Shown: piece after piece, positions 23,612 through 30,116 of the stretch
Numbering within the stretch: the stretch's first letter is position 1
How the letters are laid out: each line of letters opens with the position of its first letter
Origin: DASPKS01 sp035628035
GTDB lineage: Bacteria; Bacteroidota; Rhodothermia; Rhodothermales; Rubricoccaceae
NCBI GenBank assembly: GCA_035628035.1
Contig: DASPKS010000130.1
Span: 1-30,975 of the forward strand
Length of the DNA stretch: 30,975 bases
Direction: 5' to 3'
Notes under the pieces: generated by a model
What the model was told of the DNA's origin: nothing
Seen by the model: the letters and a program-made list of their open reading frames with translations, nothing else
Databases searched by the model: none
Translations under genes and position numbers: made by a program

Positions 23612-23852
23612 GGGGGGCAACGACCGCCCGGAGGATAGCGCCGCCGGCCCGCCCGCTTCCAGCCTCCGCGAGGGTGCCCCCTGTGCCGCCGCGCAGGGGC
23701 ACGCGCACCCGGCTCACGCGGCGGCGGGGCACCGCTCCGTCTACGCGAGCGGCCCGGCGGGCTTCCGTTTTTTGCTCCCGGCGAACCTGGAGATGGGGGC
23801 CCCGTTGAACCGGCCCCCTCTCCTCTGGCCGCTCTCCCTAACCCCTCTCCCC

Positions 23853-24059
23853 ATGACCCAGCTTACCCCCTTCTTCCGCGCCCTCGCCCTCGGGACGGCG
23901 CTGCTCGTGAGCAGTCCCGCCTATGCGCAGCCCGACGACGGCGACGGCACCACCCAGAACGACGACGGCATGGACCTCGGCTGGATCGGCCTGCTCGGGC
24001 TGGCCGGGCTGGCCGGCCTCATGCGCCGGCGCGACACGGACCGCCGCGACATCCGGTAG
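23853..24059 (+). CDS. Mini-protein with signal peptide and WGxxG-like C-terminal anchor
   Basis: A 68-residue protein in three parts: a signal peptide (about 1-25, SSPAYAQ), a short acidic linker (PDDGDGTTQNDDGMD), and a hydrophobic Gly/Leu segment DLGWIGLLGLAGLAGL followed by a basic tail RRRDTDRRDIR. This is the layout of WGxxG/MYXO-CTERM-like sorting tails, in which a hydrophobic helix and Arg cluster end the protein. Here there is almost no mature domain between export signal and tail. It is likely a small envelope-anchored peptide. It is divergent from the histidine kinase and is followed by a strong terminator. Confidence 0.75.
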   Translation: MTQLTPFFRALALGTALLVSSPAYAQPDDGDGTTQNDDGMDLGWIGLLGLAGLAGLMRRRDTDRRDIR

Positions 24060-24082
24060 CCTGCCGGGGCTCTCGGCTCCCG

Positions 24083-24124
24083 GGGAGGGCCCGCTGGCTA
24101 AAGCGGGCCCTCCCTCCTCGTTTA
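24083..24124 (+). terminator. Intrinsic terminator after the WGxxG mini-protein gene
   Basis: A 13-bp perfect stem (24083-24095 with 24102-24114; core AGGGCCCGCT / AGCGGGCCCT) with loop GGCTAA is followed by TCCTCGTTT. It lies 23 bases after the stop. Confidence 0.75.
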
Positions 24125-24263
24125 CCCGGTCCCCCTCCCCCGTGCCCCCGGGCGGAGAGCAATAGCGCGCCCGCGCGGCAACTTCGCGCGGGCGCGGCGG
24201 TTCACTCCTGAAGCCGGGCGGCGCCCGGCGCTCCTCTCCCCCGCTACGGCACCGGACCCCGCC

Positions 24264-24593
24264 GTGCGGACGTACGGCCTTCTCGTGGTTCACATCTCCC
24301 GGCCCCAGGGGCTCTCGTACGCCGCCCGGGGTGCCCTCCACTGCTACGTCGTCTACGTCCGCGAAGGGCTCACCCAGCGCCGCGTGGAGGTGGACGTCTC
24401 CGACCGCCGGTGGCGGCAGTGGGAGAGGGGCGGAACAGCGGGGGAGGACGGCGTGGCCGCGGCCGTGGCGGACGAGGTCGCGCGTGTCGGGTTGCAGGCG
24501 CTCCGGGGGGTGCTCTACCTCGACGCGACTCCGGCACAGCCGCCCGTGCCGGCGCACGAGGCCGGCCGCGAGGGGTACGTCACCGGCGCGTAG
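24264..24593 (+). CDS. Small protein of unknown function, paralogue of the one at 2459
   Basis: A 109-residue protein with no signal peptide. The core CYVVYVREGLTQRRVEVDV, WRQW, a GG-containing turn, an Ala/Glu/Val helix and GLQALRGVLYLD match the protein at 2459-2728 in order and spacing, which supports a real gene despite its short length. No ATG is available at the right place; GTG 24264 is the most upstream start after the terminator at 24083-24114 and follows a C-rich leader. An extra 20 residues at each end distinguish it from the paralogue. It converges with the cysteine-synthase-like gene (17 bases between stops). The function is unknown. Confidence 0.6.
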   Translation: MRTYGLLVVHISRPQGLSYAARGALHCYVVYVREGLTQRRVEVDVSDRRWRQWERGGTAGEDGVAAAVADEVARVGLQALRGVLYLDATPAQPPVPAHEAGREGYVTGA

Positions 24594-24610
24594 GCCCCGG
24601 AGGGGCCTCC

Positions 24611-25546
24611 TCAGGAGGGCGCCTCGGCCGGCTGGAACACGTCGGTGCTGAGGTAGCGGAGGCCGGAGTCGACGACGAGCGTGACGACGGTCTTCCCGGG
24701 GCCGAGCCGCTCGGCCACACGGAGCGCGGCGACGATGTTGGCGCCCGACGACGTCCCCGCGAAGATCCCCTCCTCGCGGGCGAGCCGCCGCGCCATCGCC
24801 TTCGCCTCGTCCGTCGTCACGGTCAGGATCTCGTCGACCTCGTGGGGGCGCCACAGCGGCGGGACGAACCCGACCCCGATCCCCTCGATCTTGTGCGCGC
24901 CCGAGGGCCCGCCCGAGAGCACCGCCGACTCGGCCGGCTCGACGGCCACCACGCGGAGGCCCGGGGCGTGGGGGCGGAGGGCCTCGGCCGTGCCGTGGAT
25001 CGAGTGCGCCGTGCTGACGGCGTGGACGAACGCGTCCACCTGCCCGGCGGTCTGCGCGGCGACCTCCTCCCCGAGCGGGTGGTAGCCCGCCACGGCGTCC
25101 TCGTTGCGGAGCTGGTCGGACCACCAGTGGCCCGGTTGATCGCTCAGCACGCGGGCCGCCTCGATCATCCGCTGGATGAGGTCGGCCGTGATCCGCCCCG
25201 CGTCGCTGGGGACGCGGACGACCTCGGCGCCGAGGGCGCGCATCGTGCGGCCCTTCTCCTCGCTGAAGGCGTCGGAGAAGACGATCTTGAGGGGGTACCC
25301 CTTCGCCGCGCACACGAGCGCGAGGGAGATCCCCGTGGTGCCGGCGGTGTACTCGACGACGGTGCCGCCGGGGCGGAGGCGGCCGTCGCGCTCGGCGGCG
25401 GTGACCATCGCGAGGGCCACGCGGTCCTTCATGCTCCCGGTGGGGTTGGCCCACTCCAGCTTGGCGAGGACGCGCGCCGCGCCCGGCGGGACGACGCGGG
25501 TGAGGGCGACGAGGGGGGTGTTCCCGATGCCGTCGAGGACGCTCAT
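24611..25546 (-). CDS. Cysteine-synthase-like PLP enzyme (fold type II) with unusual PLP loops
   Basis: A 311-residue PLP-dependent enzyme of the CysK/CBS group. The N-terminus IGNTPLVALTRV, the Schiff-base lysine K40 in NPTGSMKDR and the late Ser motif GTSSGAN (about 264-270) are typical. The substrate loop reads TAGTTG (67-72) instead of the usual TSGNTG. The PLP phosphate loop reads STAHS (178-182) instead of a Gly-rich GTGGT. It belongs to a CysK-related subgroup and may act on a substrate other than O-acetylserine. ATG 25546 gives the standard start. A decayed copy of this gene's first part lies at 29956-30038. Confidence 0.88.
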   Translation of the reverse strand: MSVLDGIGNTPLVALTRVVPPGAARVLAKLEWANPTGSMKDRVALAMVTAAERDGRLRPGGTVVEYTAGTTGISLALVCAAKGYPLKIVFSDAFSEEKGRTMRALGAEVVRVPSDAGRITADLIQRMIEAARVLSDQPGHWWSDQLRNEDAVAGYHPLGEEVAAQTAGQVDAFVHAVSTAHSIHGTAEALRPHAPGLRVVAVEPAESAVLSGGPSGAHKIEGIGVGFVPPLWRPHEVDEILTVTTDEAKAMARRLAREEGIFAGTSSGANIVAALRVAERLGPGKTVVTLVVDSGLRYLSTDVFQPAEAPS

Positions 25547-25642
25547 GGGCGGGCGGTGCGTGAGGGGAGACCGAGGATACCCCCGATGGGCCGCACGCCG
25601 TATGGCGGGCGCCCGCGCTCGACAGCGGAGCAGACGCGGCTA

Positions 25643-25682
25643 GAAAACGAGGGCCCCGCCGGATGCGCATCCGGCGGGGCCC
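25643..25682 (-). terminator. Perfect 32-base palindrome, terminator of the secreted propeller gene
   Basis: 25651-25682 is a perfect 16+16 inverted repeat with no spacer (centre GATGCGCATC). Read on the minus strand it follows the stop at 25709 by 26 bases, and TCGTTTT comes next (25650-25644). Thirty of its bases align with the palindrome at 29282-29311, with compensatory changes (see findings). Confidence 0.8.
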
Positions 25683-25708
25683 CGCGATCCTTCGGCGTGT
25701 CGCCGCCC

Positions 25709-27244
25709 TCACTTCATCAGCACGACGCTCCGGCTCTCGACGAACGTCTCGCCCGCGGCGCGGTAGTGGTACACCCCGCTCGGGAGGCCCCGCCCGTCGA
25801 TGGTCAGCCGCTGCGCGGCGCCGCCCTCCAGCGTCCCCTCGAACAGCGTCGCCACGCGGCGCCCGAGCGCGTCGTAGAGCGCGACCGTGACGGCCTGCGT
25901 CTGCGCGACGGCGAGGGTGAAGCTCGCGCTCGGGTTGAACGGGTTGGGGTAGGCCTGCGTGAGGAGGTGGCTCCCCGGCACGCCGATGGTCACCTCCACC
26001 GCGTCCGAGAACTCGCTGGCCCCGTCGTAGTCCACCTGGCGGAGGCGGAAGGCGTGCGTGCCCGGGTCGAGGTCGACGGCGCGGAAGGTGTAGGCCTGCG
26101 CCTCCGTCGTCGTGCCGTGGCCCTCGACGAACCCGAGGGCGGCCCACGCGCCGTCGCGCCGCGTGAGGACCTCGAACCCGGCGTTGTTCGTCTCGGAGGC
26201 GGTCCCCCACGAGAGGAGGGCGTCGCGGCCGGAGGCGGCCCCCTCGAAGTACAGCATCTCGACGGGGACGGCCGAGCCGGGGATGAGCTCGATGTACTGC
26301 GCGCTCACGCCCGGGACGATGGTGCGCACGAGCGCGCCGGCCCGCGTGATCTCGTGGACGCCGGTGCCGCTCGTCGTGAGGATGTTGCCGGTGGGCAGCT
26401 CGTACACCCCGCGGACGCCCGTGACGGGGGTGTACCGCCCGACCTCCGCGCCCGTGCTGTTGTACTCGAACACCCCGCTGGGCGCGCTGAACCCCGCCGC
26501 GAGCACGTTCCCGCTCGTCGTCGTCACGTCGAGCTGCTGCGGGAAGTCGATGCCGGCGGCGCCGTCGGAAGCGTGGAACACGCCGAGGAACGCGCCGGCG
26601 AGGCTGTACCGGAGGATGTCGTCGGTGCCGATGGCGGTGACGAGGAGGGTGTTCTGGTAGACGTCGACGTCGAAGGGGCCGTCGAGCCCGCCGGCGCCGT
26701 TGGCGATGAGGTTGCCGAGGTAGTTCCCGCTCTGGTCGAACCGCGCGACGGCGTCCTGGTTGGTGCCGCCGGTGACGGTCACCCACAGCTCGGTCCCCGA
26801 CGGGGAGATCCGCAGCCCGATGATGTTGTCGAGGATGGCCGGGTTCGGCCCGCCGGCCGGCGCGAAGACGCGGACGCTGTCGCCGTTCGAGTCGTACTCG
26901 TAGACGACGTCGTCGATCTGGTCGGAGATGAAGAGCCCGGTGGCGGTGAAGTTCGCGATGGCGTGCTTCGGCGTGCCGAGGGCGCCGGGGGCGGTGTTGA
27001 GGAACGCCGGGTCGATGAGGTTGCCCGTGTTGGGGTCGAGCAGGATGACCTGGTCGTTCTCGGAGTCCACGACGGCGAGGACGTCGTTCGTGCCGTCCCA
27101 GGCGTCGGTGCCGGCGGGGCGGATCGAGGGGGCGCCGTCGGGGAGCCCCAGCGCCTCGCGCTCCTCGGGCGACTGCGCGGCGGCGGGGGCGGCCAGGACG
27201 AGCGCGGCGAGGGCCGCGAAGGAGACGTAGCGGAGGAGGTGCAT
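25709..27244 (-). CDS. Secreted NHL/beta-propeller-like protein with Fn3-like and type IX sorting domains
   Basis: A 511-residue exported protein. The signal peptide covers about 1-23 (LAAPAAAQ). Residues 40-330 contain propeller-like blades with repeated strands such as DVLAVVDSENDQVILLDPNTG, VVYEYDSNGDSVRVF, LLVTAIGTDDILRYS and GVFEYNSTGAEVGRY. Residues about 335-425 form a beta-sandwich often seen before sorting domains (ALLSWGTASETNNAGFEV ... FRLRQVDYDGASEFSD). The last 80 residues are a T9SS type A domain: AYPNPFNPSASFTL, ALYDALGRRVATL, PSGVYHYRA. ATG 27244 starts the signal peptide. It shares a 340-base divergent intergenic region with the gene at 27585. Confidence 0.87.
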   Translation of the reverse strand: MHLLRYVSFAALAALVLAAPAAAQSPEEREALGLPDGAPSIRPAGTDAWDGTNDVLAVVDSENDQVILLDPNTGNLIDPAFLNTAPGALGTPKHAIANFTATGLFISDQIDDVVYEYDSNGDSVRVFAPAGGPNPAILDNIIGLRISPSGTELWVTVTGGTNQDAVARFDQSGNYLGNLIANGAGGLDGPFDVDVYQNTLLVTAIGTDDILRYSLAGAFLGVFHASDGAAGIDFPQQLDVTTTSGNVLAAGFSAPSGVFEYNSTGAEVGRYTPVTGVRGVYELPTGNILTTSGTGVHEITRAGALVRTIVPGVSAQYIELIPGSAVPVEMLYFEGAASGRDALLSWGTASETNNAGFEVLTRRDGAWAALGFVEGHGTTTEAQAYTFRAVDLDPGTHAFRLRQVDYDGASEFSDAVEVTIGVPGSHLLTQAYPNPFNPSASFTLAVAQTQAVTVALYDALGRRVATLFEGTLEGGAAQRLTIDGRGLPSGVYHYRAAGETFVESRSVVLMK

Positions 27245-27584
27245 GGGAGGGAGGGTAGAGTGGTGGGGCCGCAAGAAAAGGGGTCGGGCCCGGATTTCCA
27301 AACCCCCCGCCCGTTCGACGCGGGGGCGCCCGTGCGGGAGGGGGGCACGGGCAGAAGAGCGCCATGCCGGGCGTGCCCGGCGGGGTTTCGGCGGGGGTTC
27401 GAAGGGAACGGTCCTCTCGTTGGGGCGTCGTGTACGGACACGTCGTTGACGACCGCTGCTCCGCGCCGCCCCCTCGGCGGGGTCGCCGCACGGTCTGCGT
27501 GGGGGAGGGCACGCTCATTCGTGCGCACCCGAGCGAGAGGGCGCCCTCGTAGCGCGCTCCGCTCCTCTACAGCCCCTCCCCGCC
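27245..27584. other. 340-base divergent intergenic region
   Basis: This separates two outward-facing genes for secreted proteins, so it should contain two promoters. Short open frames cross it (for example 27364-27552) but read as Arg/Gly-rich and resemble no protein. A small dyad CGTGT-acgg-ACACG lies near 27428-27441. No box with the TTG-21-TA geometry seen elsewhere was found at the expected distance from either start. Confidence 0.5.
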
Positions 27585-29255
27585 ATGGACGCCCCGCGCC
27601 GCCTCCGCCGCTTCGCCCTCCTCACGCTCGCCCTCGTGGGCGCCACCCCCTCCGCGCAAGAGTGGCAGTGGGCGCAGCAGGGCGGCGGCCCCGGCTCCGA
27701 CTCCGGCGGGGACGTTGCGGCGGACGCCGCGGGGAACGCCTACGCCACGGGCAACTTCAACGGCACGGCGCAGTTCGGCGCGTTCACCCTCACCAGCGCC
27801 GGGACGGGCCCCCTCACGGACGACGCGTTCGTGGTGAAGCACGCCCCCACAGGGGAGGTGCTCTGGGCGCGGCGCGGCGGCGGCACGGCCTACGACCGGG
27901 GTCAGGGTGTCGCGGTGGACGCGGCCGGCAACGTCTACGTCACGGGCGGCTTCCAAGGGACGGCCGACTTCGGCCCGTTCACCCTCACGAGCGCCGGCTT
28001 CGGCGACGTGTTCGTCGCGAAGTACTCGCCCACGGGCGACGTGCTCTGGGTGCAGCGCGGCGGCGGGACCGGCTTCGACCAGGGCTGGGATGTCGGCGTG
28101 GACGCGGCGGGGAACGCGTACGTCGCGGGCAACTTCAACGGCACGGCCACGTTCGGCCCGTTCACGCTCACGAACGTCGGCCAGGGCGACGCGTTCATCG
28201 TGAAGTACGCGCCCACGGGCGAGGTGCTCTGGGCGCGGAGCGGGGGCGGCCCCGCCGTGGACGAGGCGCTGGCCGCCGCGGTGGACGCGGCGGGGAATGC
28301 GTACGTCGCGGGCAGCTTCAACGGCACGGCCACGTTCGGCGCGTTCACCGTCGCAAGCGCCGGGGGCGGCGACCTGTTCGTGGCGCGGTACGACCCGAAC
28401 GGCCAGGCGCTCTGGGCGCGGAGCGGGGGCGGCCCGGACCTCGACTTCGGCAACGGCGTCGCCGTGGACGCGGCGGGGAACGCCTACGTCACGGGGCTCT
28501 TCGCTGCTACGGCGCAGTTCGGCGCGTTCACGCTCACGAGCGCCGGCCCGGAGCACGACGTGTTCGTGGTGAAGCACGCCCCGACGGGCGAGGTGCTCTG
28601 GGCGCGGCGCGGCGGCGGCCCCGGCTTCGACCGCGGCTTCGGCGTCGCGGCGGAGGCCGGGGGCGACGCCTACGCCACGGGCCTGTTCTTGGGCACGGCC
28701 ACCTTCGGCACGGCGACCGTCACGAGCGCGGGGGCGGAGGACGTGTTCGTCGCGAAGTACTCCGCGGCGGGCGACGTGGTGTGGGTGCAGCGCGCCGGGG
28801 GGAACCTGGCGGACGTCGGCGCGGACGCCGCCACGGGCGGCGGGGGCTTCGTCTACGTCACGGGGCAGTTCGCGGGCACGGCGCAGTTCGGTCCGTCCAC
28901 GCTCACGAGCGCCGGGGACTTCGACGTGTTCGTGGCGCAGCTGCGCGGCACGCCCGTCGCCGCCGAGGACGTCCCGGCCGGCGCGGCCGGCGCGCTCGTG
29001 CTCTCGCCGCTCCGCCCCCACCCCGCGGCGGCGCGCGCCTCGGCCACGCTGACGGCGCGGGAGGCGCAGCGCGTCCGCGTGGAGGTGCTCGACCTCCTCG
29101 GCCGCCGCCTCGGCGTCGCGTTCGAGGGCGCCCTCGCGGCGGGCGTGGCGCAGGCCGTCGAGGTGGACGTGTCGGCGCTCCCGCCGGGGGTGTACCTCCT
29201 CCGCGTGACGGGGGCGGCGGCGGCGCTCACGCGGAAGGTGGTGGTGGCGCGGTAG
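27585..29255 (+). CDS. Secreted seven-repeat SBBP-like propeller protein with sorting-like C-terminus
   Basis: A 556-residue exported protein. A short signal peptide (about 1-24, GATPSAQ) is followed by seven near-identical repeats of about 61 residues with the pattern D-A-A-G-N-A-Y-V-T-G-x-F-N-G-T-A-x-F-G, FTLTSAG, DVFVAKY.PTG and VLWARRGGG. This fits SBBP repeats and a single seven-bladed propeller. The last 75 residues follow the T9SS layout (VEVLDLLGRRLGV, ALPPGVYLLRVTG), but the usual PNPF is PHPAAAR, so sorting may be altered. Repeats are unusually similar at DNA level, unlike those of the gene at 19560, suggesting recent amplification or conversion. ATG 27585 follows a CU-rich leader. 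Confidence 0.87.
   Translation: MDAPRRLRRFALLTLALVGATPSAQEWQWAQQGGGPGSDSGGDVAADAAGNAYATGNFNGTAQFGAFTLTSAGTGPLTDDAFVVKHAPTGEVLWARRGGGTAYDRGQGVAVDAAGNVYVTGGFQGTADFGPFTLTSAGFGDVFVAKYSPTGDVLWVQRGGGTGFDQGWDVGVDAAGNAYVAGNFNGTATFGPFTLTNVGQGDAFIVKYAPTGEVLWARSGGGPAVDEALAAAVDAAGNAYVAGSFNGTATFGAFTVASAGGGDLFVARYDPNGQALWARSGGGPDLDFGNGVAVDAAGNAYVTGLFAATAQFGAFTLTSAGPEHDVFVVKHAPTGEVLWARRGGGPGFDRGFGVAAEAGGDAYATGLFLGTATFGTATVTSAGAEDVFVAKYSAAGDVVWVQRAGGNLADVGADAATGGGGFVYVTGQFAGTAQFGPSTLTSAGDFDVFVAQLRGTPVAAEDVPAGAAGALVLSPLRPHPAAARASATLTAREAQRVRVEVLDLLGRRLGVAFEGALAAGVAQAVEVDVSALPPGVYLLRVTGAAAALTRKVVVAR
27690..28940 (+). repeat. Seven tandem intragenic repeats of about 183 bases
   Basis: The codon block GTGGACGCGGCGGGGAA (or near variants) has its Asp codon at 27723, 27918, 28101, 28284, 28467 and 28653, with a seventh degenerate copy near 28824. 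Four consecutive steps are 183 bases or within three bases of it; the first is 195. Confidence 0.88.
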
Positions 29256-29278
29256 CGGGGCGGCGGCGAGCAGCAAAG

Positions 29279-29314
29279 GGAGGCCCCACCGGGCGCGCAC
29301 CCGGTGGGGCCTCC
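29279..29314. terminator. Bidirectional terminator between convergent genes
   Basis: A 15-bp stem (29279-29293 with 29300-29314) with loop CGCGCA lies between the stop of the propeller gene (29255) and the stop of the cupin lipoprotein gene (29350). In minus-strand direction it is followed by TTTGC, and in plus direction by GCGGCTTTC. It is a sequence relative of the palindrome at 25651-25682. Confidence 0.75.
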
Positions 29315-29349
29315 GCGGCTTTCACGCGGTCCTCCGGCGCGAGGGGGCG

Positions 29350-29904
29350 CTAGTCCGACGTCGCGTTGCGGGGGTCGTCGGCGGGGTTGACGTAGGTGAT
29401 CCCCCACGGGCCCATCCCGTGGAGCTGGACGACCGTCTCCTCGTCCGTCCGGGCGAAGTGGCGCGTGCCCGTGTTCATCATGGCGAAGCTCCCGGCGGGG
29501 AGGGCGCGCATGGCCGCCCGGTCGAACGTCTCGCCGAGCCCCATGTAGAACGTGCCCGAGATCACGGTGATGTGCTCGACGGCCGGGTGGGAGTGGGGGG
29601 CGATGCGGTACCCGGCCGGGAACCACAGCCGCAGCGTGAAGGGGCCGGCCTCGGCGGGGTTCCCCTCGACGGCCATCGCGCGGGCGCCGGGGGGGAGCGA
29701 GGGCGGGCCGGGGCTCCACCGCACGTCGGCGGGGGTGACCATGAGGTGGTCGGCGTCGTGGGAGCCGTGCGCGGCGGGGGCCGGCGACGGGGCGGGCCGC
29801 GCCGCCGGGGTCCGCTGCGCCTGCTGGGTCGGCGTGCAGGCGGCGAGGGCGAGGCACGCGGCGGCCAGGGCGGCCCTGGCCGGGAGAGCAAAGAGCGCGT
29901 TCAT
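29350..29904 (-). CDS. Cupin-domain lipoprotein
   Basis: A 184-residue protein with a lipoprotein signal (ALAAACLALAAC, lipidated Cys near 23) and an Ala/Pro-rich spacer to about residue 48. The cupin domain follows. Motif 1 is GYRIAPHSHPAVEHITVISG (H-x-H and E/H ligands) and motif 2 is LPAGSFAMMNTGTRHFAR; between them is TFYMGLGETFDR. It is expected to be anchored in the envelope and to bind a metal. ATG 29904 was chosen because it begins the signal peptide; the longer frame runs into the cysteine-synthase-like remnant. TAGCGTGG 24 bases upstream and TTG 20 bases further are promoter candidates. Confidence 0.87.
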   Translation of the reverse strand: MNALFALPARAALAAACLALAACTPTQQAQRTPAARPAPSPAPAAHGSHDADHLMVTPADVRWSPGPPSLPPGARAMAVEGNPAEAGPFTLRLWFPAGYRIAPHSHPAVEHITVISGTFYMGLGETFDRAAMRALPAGSFAMMNTGTRHFARTDEETVVQLHGMGPWGITYVNPADDPRNATSD

Positions 29905-29928
29905 AGGGGCCTGGGCTAGAGGGATCCC

Positions 29929-29959
29929 CCACGCTACGCCGGGCCGCGCACATTCGCAA
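29929..29959 (-). promoter_or_regulatory. Candidate promoter (TTG-20-TAGCGTGG) for the cupin lipoprotein gene
   Basis: On the minus strand, TTG (29959-29957) is followed after 20 bases by TAGCGTGG (29936-29929), which ends 24 bases before ATG 29904. Confidence 0.3.
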
Positions 29960-30038
29960 GCGAAGACGCCCACCTCGGGCGGGACGATGCGCGAGAGCGC
30001 GCCGTGGGAGTGTTGCCGATGCCGTCGAGGACGCTTAT
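29956..30038 (-). pseudogene. Decayed 5' fragment of a cysteine-synthase-like gene
   Basis: Read on the minus strand from 30038, the sequence repeats the beginning of the gene at 24611-25546. The first 29 bases match with two differences (SVLDGIGNTP is conserved). One base is missing soon after, which shifts the frame, and matching resumes as ALSRIVPPEVGVFA against ALTRVVPPGAARVLA. The start codon has become ATA (30038-30036). Similarity fades near 29956. It is a non-functional remnant of a second copy, located between the cupin lipoprotein gene and the restriction-modification gene. Confidence 0.75.
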
Positions 30039-30088
30039 GGACAGGTAGCACGTGGGAGTAGGAGGAACGGCGAGTGTCGGTCAACAAC

Positions 30089-30096
30089 TACCTTTC
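30089..30096 (+). promoter_or_regulatory. Candidate -7 box TACCTTTC before the restriction-modification gene
   Basis: TACCTTTC ends 20 bases before ATG 30117, the same box and spacing seen before 14832. No clear -33 element was found. Confidence 0.3.
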
Positions 30097-30116
30097 CGAG
30101 GACATCCTCTTCATCC

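Noticed and set aside
23838..27518. Open frame of 1226 codons on the minus strand
   Set aside because: It runs out of frame through the secreted propeller and cysteine-synthase-like genes and has no domain pattern.
27243..27552. Small open frames in the divergent intergenic region
   Set aside because: Arg/Gly-rich composition, no plausible leader and no likeness to other proteins in the window.
27690..28940. Regular repeats considered as a CRISPR or satellite array
   Set aside because: The 183-base period keeps one reading frame and encodes propeller blades; there are no short conserved repeats with unique spacers.
24410..29353. Open frame of 1647 codons on the plus strand
   Set aside because: It crosses five well-supported genes on both strands; composition reflects GC bias and the 183-base repeats read out of frame.
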